Positions 25,462 through 34,293 of a stretch of 64,000 nt of DNA are shown here, piece after piece (the stretch's first letter is position 1; each line of letters opens with the position of its first letter). The stretch comes from Drosophila miranda. Its lineage: Eukaryota; Arthropoda; Insecta; Diptera; Drosophilidae. Location: NCBI RefSeq assembly GCF_003369915.1, contig NC_046676.1:9207501-9271500 (forward strand). Direction: 5' to 3'. The notes under the pieces were generated by a model. The model saw nothing but the letters and a program-made list of their open reading frames with translations. It searched no databases and was not told the DNA's origin. Position numbers and translations under genes: made by a program.

Positions 25462-28400
25462 ATGAGGTTTTTTTCCGGCGTTATTTTAATTTTATTAATT
25501 AAATTATTAGGTGAAATAAACGCACAGTCCAATGAAGTGGTAGGCTGTGGCGGCTTCATAAAAAGCCATGCCGATATTGACTTTTCCAAAGTAGAGATCA
25601 AACTGTAAGTTCCCGAAAACTTCGTTGCCCGCTGATAAGATTGTGCGCATGGTGCGGTGCTGGCACTAATTAAATAATAAATTAATGCTCACCCGCCATA
25701 TTCTTTTAACTTCGGATACCACAGATTGACGAAACAAGGTTCGCTAAAGGATAAGACTGATTGCTCGCCTTCAAATGGATATTATTTCCTGCCCATTTAT
25801 GATAAGGGTGACTACCTGCTAAGCATATCCCCGCCGCCCGGCTGGAGCTTCGAGCCGGAGCACGTTGAACTGAATTTCGATGGAAAGAATGACGTGTGCA
25901 GTCAGGGCAAAGACGTGAACTTTGTGTTTAAGGGCTTCGGCATAACCGGCAAAGTGGGCCTGGCCACTGGCGGCGGAGCACGTGATGTAGATGTAGAACT
26001 TCAGTCTGAACAGGGCGAAGTGAGGCGCACAAAGACAGACATCAATGGCATCTTCTCGTTCACCCCCATCATCCCTGGAAAATATGTAATTAAGGCCACG
26101 CACTCGAAGTGGCACTTCTCCAAGGCGGAGCACGACGTCGTGGTTGTCAGTGGCAACACAGAGCTGCCGGAAAACTCTCTGGTGGTGTCTGGTTTCGATA
26201 TCAATGGCCGCTTTGATACAAGTGCTCAACTCCCTGGCAGCTTAGGCGTGGCTTTGTTCAAAAAAAAGGGAGTAAGTCGAGTGTATGAAGCCTAATCAAT
26301 CGAATCATTAATCTGACTTTTGTAATCCACAGCAAGCTCTGGTGCCAAAATGCGACAAGTCCTCTGTCGCAGCCTCAAATAGTGGCAGGAGCGAATACGA
26401 GTCTGCCGCCTCTTGCTACACCCTCATTGAGAAATCTGGCGAATATACATTCAAGAACGTACCCTCTGGCAAATACCTGTTGCAGGCCATTAACGAGAAC
26501 ACCAAGCTAAAACTTCACCTTAGTCCCGATTTCCTGGAAGTGGAAGTGGGCAAGGATACGCTGCAGCTGAAGGAAGAGTTTAAGATAACTGGATTCACCA
26601 TCTCGGGCCGCGTTTTGGGCTCTGCCGGTGGCGCGCCACTCAAATCGGCCATTGTCAAGCTGAATGGCAAGAAGGTGGCCGAAACAGATGACCAGGGTAG
26701 CTACACGCTGCAGAACATCAAAGCGGGGACCATAAACATAGAAGTTGAATCGCCACAGCTGCAGTTTGCTCCATTGCAGGTCAAGGCCCAGATAAACACG
26801 GCTGAGCTGCCGACGGTTGTGCCCTCCGCTTACGAAGTGTGCGGCAAAGTAGTGTCTACGAATTCCTATGCAGTGGGTCTCACGAAGCTCGGCTCCACCT
26901 TCCACACAACGACTAAAACACAGGCGGGAAGCGGTAGCTGGTGCGCGTACCTTCCTGTCGGTAAGTTCAGCATAGAGGTTCTCACCACGGATGCGGACAA
27001 GGCCAGTGGCGTTCAATTCTTCCCCGTGCAGCAGCAGACCGAGGTCAAGGGGGAGCCCATCAATGGCATAACCTTCTCACAGCTTCGTGCCAAAATTCGC
27101 GGAGAGCTGCAGTGTCTGCCGGATGCCACGGGCACATGCACCGGGGCCGAGGTCACGCTCCAGGCTCTCGACGCCACCGGACAGCCAACGACCAACAAAT
27201 GGAAAGCCAAGGCTCATCGTAAGTGCTGACTTTGAGGCTCTGTATCTCTGCTGACTATTGATGGAATTCTTTCCAGGTGGAAAATTTGTATTTAAGGACA
27301 TGCTGCCCGGCCCGTACGAGCTGACAATACCCCAAGGAAATCTCTGCTATGAATCGACGCGCGTCTTCCTGAACGTTGCATCCGCCGAGGAGGACGCACC
27401 GCCGTTCATTCACAAGGGCTACGAGGTCTCCATCATCTCCAGCCATCGGGCATTGGTTAGTGATGTTAAAAGATAATTCCTAAAAGCCACAAAGCAAGCT
27501 AAGAGTTCTGTTCATTCTCCCCTATTCAGATGAGGTATACCCACGTTACAGGACCCACGGAAGCAAAGGCACCATCGGAAACGCTGAAAATTCTATCCGG
27601 CGTGAACACCTTCTGTGTGTCGAAATACGGCAGCTACGACTTCAAGCTTGAGGGCTGCCATACTTACGATGACTCTTTGCCTTCAAAGTTCATCACCCCG
27701 GAGCCAGAACAACTTCAGACGCTGATCATCAATGCGGTTGCCCACAAGACTGGCATTCGCGTGTTATCCACGGAGTCAACGGCTGACTCGATTAAGTTGC
27801 TTCTCGAATCAGAGAAACTGGGCAAAGAGACCATCACGCCCACGGCCGAGTCGCACAAGGTAGATGGCAAGTACGCCTACCGCTACGACACCTATCTAAA
27901 GCCTGAGGAAGTCCTCCACATTACACCCGTGAGCGATGTGATGCTTTTTGCGCCACAGCACCAGGATATCGTGGGCGGCAGCGACTGTGTTGACATTGCC
28001 TTCAACTTTGTGGCTACTAGGGGTCTGATATTGCGCGGCAAGGTGGTACCGGCGATTAAGAATGCCAAGATAACCCTGTCCTTCCCCGAGCATCCCGCGC
28101 TGAAGGACATCGAGACACTCACCGCCGTGACTGGCGAGTTCAAGTTTAACCCCATCGATGCGGGCATGGCCTTCGATCTGAAGGCGGAGAAGGAGTCGTA
28201 CGTGTTCAGCGAATACAATCGTCAGTCGGCATCGTTCAGTGCCCACAAGCTGTGCGAGATTTCCGTAATTGTGAAGGACGAGGCGGGTCAGCTCTTGGGC
28301 GGTGTCTTGCTGTCGCTGAGCGGTGGGAGAGCTATCGCAAGAACCTTGTGACTGGAGATGATGGTGCCATCAACTTCCACTCGCTGTCGCCCTCACAATA

Positions 28401-29436
28401 CTATCTGCGACCCATGATGAAGGAGTACAAGTTCGAGCCGAACTCCAAGATGATCGATATAAAGGATGGGGAGACCAATCAAGTCACCCTCATGTGAGTC
28501 TTCTTGTTTCAGCTGGAGTCTATACCTTGCTGAACAATGTTGTTTTTCCACAGTGGGAAACGCTTTGCCTACTCCATCTTTGGCACCATTACTTCGCTTA
28601 ATGGCCAGCCCTTTGCCGAAGTTAATGTAAAGGCCACCGCCGATGAGAGCTGTCACAGCCAGCAGGAGGAGGCCACGAGTGAGCCCAATGGACAGTATCG
28701 CATCCGTGGCCTTCAGCCTGGCTGCAAGTACTCAGTTCGCGTGGTGCCCGACAACGAGAGAGTAGAGCGATCTCTTCCCAACGAGCACGAGGTCAGCGTG
28801 GGCCATCAAGACGTGCGCGACATCAATCTGGTGGCCATGAGTCCTCTGAAGATTGTGGACATCACGGCCCGTGTGACGGCCACTCTCAACGATCACTACA
28901 AGACTCTGCGCATTGTAATGTACCGTCGTGGCAACTCCGACTCTCCGGTATTCTCGCAGCGCGTGGGCACACCAGTGAATCCCAAGGCCCGCCTGAATCC
29001 AGGCATGACTATATTCCTTCCGCGAATTCCTCTCGACGGTAAGAGCTATTTTGTGGAGCTACAGTCGACGCTGTCAGACAAGACGTACACCTATAAGCTG
29101 CCATCGACCAGCTTTGTGGCCGACAGGGGTTCAGTGTTCATTCAGCTGGACTTCAAGCCTGAGGTGCGAGCAGCCGAGACAGATCTGAATCAGAACTCGA
29201 TCTCCGCGCTGGTTCTCATTGCCCTCGTGGCGATTGCCTTCTTCAAGCAGGATTTGGCCACCAACTTCCTCGCCTTTGTGTGGGGCAAGCTCAACGATCT
29301 GGCGTCTGATCTCTCCCAGCGCCACAAGATCAAGACTCAAGTGCGCAAGAACGAGCCGAGAGAGAGCCAGCGAGAGATCGAACAATTGGCGGAGCAGATA
29401 AATGCCATCAAAAAGAAAAAGACTAAGAAGATTTAG
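25462..29436 (+). CDS. NOMO (nodal modulator) ER membrane protein, with a one-base frameshift
   Basis: Exons 25462-25604, 25725-26271, 26333-27218, 27277-27455, 27530-28493 and 28554-29436. A signal peptide (MRFFSGVILILLIKLLG) is followed by GCGGFIKS and about a dozen Ig-like/carboxypeptidase-regulatory repeats of the type ISGRV...TDDQGSYTLQNI. A membrane segment (ALVLIALVAIAFF) lies near residue 1130, and the tail is short and Lys-rich. NOMO works with nicalin and TMEM147 at the ER translocon to help multipass proteins insert. In exon 5, around 28321-28327, the sequence reads GGTGGGAGAGC where one more G is needed to stay in the frame of the conserved ESYRKNL...GQYY-like block. The exon sum (3602 nt) is also one base short of a multiple of three. 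This is probably a homopolymer assembly error, otherwise a null allele. D. melanogaster CG1371 is the likely orthologue. Confidence 0.9.
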
Positions 29437-29694
29437 TCCTGATTGCTGCGTTCTCTCCTTAGTCGATCATCAATTTAGTCACATTTCAAGGTATTCATTT
29501 GGTTTTGTTTTTTTCCCCTGTGTAACTCTTGACTCATGGAGATTTCTAGTTCTGTTTTCATATGTAGATGAGGCAAGTTTATTTTGTGTTTCCATTCTGG
29601 GTACGTTCTTCACTCTTATAGCTAAAATAAATAAATACAATAAATAGATTAATTGAACACATCGCTCCAACATCACTCCGATCTACGATCCGGA

Positions 29695-31316
29695 CTACTG
29701 CATCAGAATGTGCTCGGCAATGGAGCTCAGCATACGATCGCCGCGGCGATTGCGCAGCTTGGCATTTCGCCGCTCAGCCTGCAGGTTGATCTCGTTCTGG
29801 GAGTCCAAGCTGCTGGGCTCCTCGGTGGCCACCTGCTCCTCTTCCTGCTGGCCCTCGGCTTCTGAAGGCTCGCCAGTCTCGACGAATATGCACTCGGGAT
29901 TCACGGCCGCGCATTCGCTGAAGCTGTTGGCCCTGGCCTCGGGATTGCGCGAATTGGTATACTTCTCGAAGAAGCCGCGTCCCACAATGCGGAAGGCCAT
30001 GCTGGTCAAGGGGTTCAGCTTTGATCGGAACTCCATTTCGCAGACAAAGCGACGGCGACAGGCCTTGGAGTCGAGGCCCAAGAAGGCGAACATGAAGTTC
30101 GCAATCCTAATCGAGAGTTTACCAAGTTTAATTTCATTTCATAAGGCATCTCCTCAACTGCTATACTCACTGCTCTTCAGCGGGCATTTGACGGGCCACA
30201 CTCTCGGAAATCTCCTCGTCCACAATTTCTACCTGTTCTTGTTCCTGCTCATCATCCTCAATCTCAATTTCCGGCTGCTCAGCAGCACTGCGCTTACCAC
30301 GACGATGCAGATCGGAAGGAGCCGTCGGAGTGTCACTATGATAGTCGCCATGATCATCAGAGACTATGTCCGAGGCGGCATAGCTGCTGTAACCGGAGTA
30401 TGGTTCAAAGCTAGATCCAGAGCTGGAGTCAAAGGATGTCGGCGCATCGTAGTGCTCCGAATGATCGTGATCGAGGGAGTAGGGAATGTGATCGTGATGA
30501 CTGTATGACGCAGGACTAAATCAAGGAATTATGGAAATGATTATTAGTTTACAATAGGACTACACAACTCACGGATGATCCAGGATGATCTCCTGGTTGC
30601 ATTTGGCATGGGGCCAGAAGTAGCGCAGACCCAAGTAAATAGCGCTTCCAACGAAGAACGAAACGATCACCACTTTCACCTTGATAAAGTAAGCAATGGC
30701 CAAGGGCCAGAGATGGCGGTCTGGAAGAAGCGGGATCAATCAAGATTAAATAATTTCTCGTTGCATCATGGCAGGAAAACTTTTACCAGAAGTTCTACAA
30801 CTGAATGAGAGCGAGGGGGAACGTGATCTACGACAATCCATTAAACAATATCTGTGCCCCGATTGAAAGTGAAAAGTGTTAAATGAACGGAACGATTCGT
30901 GATCGTCCAATTGGGAAAGATGCGTCTGGTTTGGGATGGGGAGAAACTTTCCAAAGAAAGTGTCAAATTGGCAGTGTTCATGTGTACACTCCCGATTATT
31001 ATTATGCTGATGATCCCAAGTGATCAGAATTGTAACTTGTTAGTGCTAATTTTTGTATAAATGACCCAGCTGAACACATCTGGATCTCTCGATTGGATAA
31101 CCATAACCGAGTCTACTTACACCAAAACATGTGGTGACGATGCCGACGGGTGCGTCCCTCGAATTCCATCAGTTCCCGGCCTAGATTCTCCCAGCTCTCC
31201 GTTTGGTTATCCAAGGCGGCCGGAGGATCAGCGCTTTCCTCTGTTTCCTCGCAGAAGACCAGGGTGAGGTAGAGCACAAGCAGCACAGCCGCATACCAAA
31301 TTGTATTCTTCTGCAT
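29695..31316 (-). CDS. Unrecognised insect protein with signal peptide and membrane segment
   Basis: Four exons: 31316-31121, 30720-30573, 30515-30171 and 30106-29695, in phase, giving 366 residues. It begins with a signal peptide (YAAVLLVLYLTLVFC) and then an acidic stretch. A hydrophobic segment (VVIVSFFVGSAIYLGL) lies around residues 81-96, followed by a His/Asp/Ser-rich region with a possible dibasic cleavage site (RRGKR). A Cys-containing block follows (DSKACRRRFVCEMEF). The C-terminus is Glu/Gln-rich. The ACRRRFVCE motif recalls uncharacterised fly families, but I cannot assign it. It may be a single-pass membrane protein or a processed secreted protein. It is convergent with NOMO, with about 258 bp between stops. 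Confidence 0.75.
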
Positions 31317-31862
31317 GATGATAGAATAGATGTGTTGTGTGTGTAGATAACAAGCTTATATCCTTTGGGCTTTTGTATGTCACTGGAACACTGTTGCTGC
31401 AGAACTGAATACTGAATGATGCACCTCGACTGGGGGTTAACGTTTATATACCACCGGTAGAGAGACGATCGGCGATCGACTCCTAGTTCAGGGTGATAAT
31501 TGATAGTGCCTTGTTGTTGTGGATTTACGCGAAGAGTTTAACACATGCGTATACAGTGATGACGAACTGGAAGCTATGCTTTTTTAATGCTTAAAGCATG
31601 CATTTGAATCTCTAACGAAATTTCTTTAAACTGGTGCAATTTCACTTTCTTGAATCGTGCTCAATTTTCTAACCGTTTTGTTTTTGCTTGAATTAGTAAC
31701 TATTACGAAACTACGACATGGTTTTTCATTATTTAACATGCGGTAAAATTGTAGCAAACTTCAAAGAACAAATTTGAAAATTCATTTAATTGGCACGCAA
31801 TTTTTGTTCTTTCCCCTGGATGTTCTTAAAAGTTATCGAATTATCTAGTCGATTTTATCCAT
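31317..31862. other. Intergenic DNA upstream of the cdc2rk element
   Basis: Holds the promoter and leader of the minus-strand gene that starts at 31316 and otherwise AT-rich single-copy-looking sequence. No ORF or structural RNA was recognised. Confidence 0.45.
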
Positions 31863-32035
31863 AGCTTAACCTATTGTACTCCACAAATATTATAAAACTT
31901 GAAGACTTTTAGCGCAGTTCAAGTTCAAAAATATCAGCGCCAATTTTTTTGAAAGTTGATTGCTCTACAGGAATAATTTACAAACTGTGCTATTTAGATT
32001 GTGCATAAATAGAGGGGGGTTAAGTGGGTTAAGCT
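31863..32035 (+). repeat. Dispersed TIR element, family A, copy 2
   Basis: A 173-bp copy bounded by AGCTTAACCT and GGGTTAAGCT (9 of 10 inverted-repeat matches). It contains TTTTAGCGCAGTTC (31907-31920), AAAAATATC and the G-rich end GAGGGGGGTTAAGTGGGTTAAG. It ends 60 bp before the cdc2rk ATG, with the G-rich end towards the gene, as in the other copies. Confidence 0.8.
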
Positions 32036-32094
32036 CGTTTTTTCCATCAAGAATGCCGGGTATAAACCCGGTATAAGCAAAATAATTGCTAAAA

Positions 32095-33509
32095 ATGTCG
32101 TCCAGCTTGACGTCAAATGAATTGGAAGCCAACCCGGCCCCCGATCCCCACGCGCCCATCACACGCAAGGGATTTCTTATATCGCTGAAGAACAGTGGAA
32201 CCCCCATGCCGATCCCGGAGCAGAATTTGGTAAATTTGTCAGGCAGTCGAAGACTGCTCAAAGAAATATTTTCGTGTTTTATATACATACTTCTTTCTAT
32301 AATTAGTATGGACGCTGCCGACCCGTCGCCGAGTTCGAGAAGCTAAACCGCGTGGGTGAAGGCAGCTATGGCATTGTTTGTAAGTCAGCCTAAAACCGCA
32401 TCAAACCGAATAAACCAACATGATTTCTCCCAGATCGAGCTCGTGACACTCGGAACAACGAAGTTGTGGCCCTGAAGAAGGTGCGCATGGACCAGGAGAA
32501 GCATGGCCTCCCGTTGAGCGGATTGCGTGAAATAATGATACTAAAGCAACTCAAGCACGAAAATATCGTCCGGCTGCGGGAAGTTGTCGTGGGCAAGAGC
32601 TTGGACAGCATATTCCTTGTCATGGATTTCTGTGAGCAAGACCTAGCCTCCGTGCTGGACAACATGGCCAAACCGTTCACCGAGTCTGAGGTCAAGTGTA
32701 TTACGTTGCAGGTACTGCGTGCCCTAAAATATATTCACGATCGGTATATAATCCATCGCGATTTGAAAGTTTCAAACCTGTTGATGACGGACGATGGGTG
32801 CATCAAGTTAGGCAAGTAAAGCGAACGCTATTTCTAGTTTCCAAGCTAATCTTTTTCGCTCTTACAGCTGACTTTGGCCTGGCACGCATGTATAGCAATC
32901 CCCCCAAACCAATGACACCGCAAATGGTGACCCTGTGGTATCGCGCCCCGGAGCTACTACTCGGATGCAAAACACATACCACAGCCGTGGACATGTGGTC
33001 GTTTGGCTGCATACTTGGCGAGTTACTACTGGGAAAACCAATGCTGCCTGGAAGCTCCGAGATAGCCCAGCTGGATATGATAATTGATCTGCTTGGAGCG
33101 CCATCAGAGTCCATCTGGCCAGGTTTTTCAGAGCTACCGGCCGTGCGAAATTTCACATTGAGCCAGCAGCCGTACAACAATCTAAAAAACAAATTCAGTG
33201 CAATCGCACAGGCGGGCAGAAATCTCCTAAACATATTGTTCATCTACAACCCCAATACCCGAGCCACAGCCGAAGAGTGTTTGAACAGCAAGTACTTCAT
33301 TGATCCGCCACAGGGTAAGCTAATCATCAATAGCCTTAATGTTCTAAATGATAGCCTAAATCTGTCCACTTGCAGCCTGTGACCCACGCATGATGCCCAC
33401 ATTTCCACAACACCGAAACAATACAGCCCCGCAGCAGGCCCAGACGTCGGCAGACATTCCCATTTCTGATTTGTTAAATGTATTCATAAAGAGACAGCGC
33501 ATGGATTAA
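32095..33509 (+). CDS. cdc2rk: Cdk10-type cyclin-dependent kinase (cdc2-related kinase)
   Basis: Exons 32095-32229, 32307-32379, 32434-32811, 32868-33314 and 33376-33509 give 388 residues. Kinase motifs are complete: [10 protein letters not shown] glycine loop, VALKK lysine, the PLSGLRE helix (the PISSLRE signature of Cdk10), [10 protein letters not shown] catalytic loop, DFGLAR and [12 protein letters not shown]. Cdk10 binds cyclin M and acts in cell-cycle and growth-signalling control. The third intron can keep the frame only with a GC donor (TTAG|GCAAGT), a perfect GC-AG-type site; using the nearby GT at 32816 would shift the frame. The gene starts 60 bp after a family A element and is convergent with mRpL42 (34 bp between stops). 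Confidence 0.94.
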
Positions 33510-33543
33510 AACGTAAACGAATTTATTATGCAATGCACCCAGT

Positions 33544-33930
33544 TTACAGGTATGGCCTATCCATGGGCGTCTTCTTGGCCTTCTTGTCGCGAGCACGTGG
33601 GAACCAACGGTGCTTTGTGGTGTGTGTCAATTTCGACAGCTCGTAGCGTGCCACTTCAGGATGCTTCCTCTTGAATCCCTGCATCGCCGTCTTCAGTGCA
33701 GTTTCCTTGATCACCGCAGAGGTTTGCGCTTCCACAACTTTGGGCAGCGGCTTTGAGTGTTCGTAGGGGAAGGCTGTTTCTGGATGCCAGGCAACTATTG
33801 TTTTGCCATTTTTTGTAATAGCCACGCCGTCCACCAGACTCTTGCCTCCGATGGCGTTGCAGTTCACGGCATTTTTAGAAAATAAACGAAAACTTGTGTA
33901 TAAACGTGCCGCCGAAGCCATTTTTATCAT
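33544..33930 (-). CDS. mRpL42: Mitochondrial large-subunit ribosomal protein mL42
   Basis: A single exon of 128 residues. The N-terminus is basic and Ser/Arg-rich, as in a mitochondrial targeting peptide (ASAARLYTSFRLFS). The core has AITKNGKTIVAWHPETAFPY and EHSKPLP, and the end has TTKHRWFPRARDKKAKK; these match the blocks of animal MRPL42. It works in the 39S subunit of the mitoribosome. Either ATG 33930 or the in-frame ATG 33921 could start it. A family A element begins 16 bp upstream of the ATG, with its G-rich end facing the gene. Confidence 0.9.
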   Translation of the reverse strand: MIKMASAARLYTSFRLFSKNAVNCNAIGGKSLVDGVAITKNGKTIVAWHPETAFPYEHSKPLPKVVEAQTSAVIKETALKTAMQGFKRKHPEVARYELSKLTHTTKHRWFPRARDKKAKKTPMDRPYL

Positions 33931-33946
33931 TAACAGATGAAAAACG

Positions 33947-34170
33947 AACTTAGCCCACTTAGCCCCCTCTATTCAAACAGGTGAACAGCTTCAGTTCAAA
34001 CACGGAAAATAATATTGTTTTGTAAATTATTCTTGTAGATCCAACCTTCCTCTTTCTCTACAATCATTATTTCCACGATATCTTTCACCTGAACTGTGCT
34101 AAAATAATTCAATTTTCTTTATTTTCGTGAACTGTATTTGAGTACCCCATTGGTCGTCAATGGGCTAACC
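33947..34170 (-). repeat. Dispersed TIR element, family A, copy 3 (minus orientation)
   Basis: A 224-bp copy read on the minus strand. The internal landmark TTTTAGCACAGTTC lies at 34104-34091, followed by AAAGATATCG, GCTGTTCACCTGTTTGAAT and a G-rich end GAGGGGGCTAAGTGGGC. The ends are CGGTTAGCCC (34170) and GGGCTAAGTT (33947), an imperfect inverted repeat. It fills most of the spacer between mRpL42 and PIG-N, and its G-rich end points to mRpL42. Confidence 0.78.
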
Positions 34171-34293
34171 GTTACCAACATCGATATACCTATCGCTTGC
34201 TATTCGATTACAGTAGGCTGGGTACTCAATAGCTTGGCTCACTTATCGCACTTGAACTTTGGAGAGATACAGAGAGCATACATTTTTAACACA

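Noticed and set aside
34138-34293. A 52-residue N-terminal extension of PIG-N copy 1
   Set aside because: It begins without ATG, overlaps the family A element and has no counterpart in copy 2; ATG 34294 aligns with copy 2.
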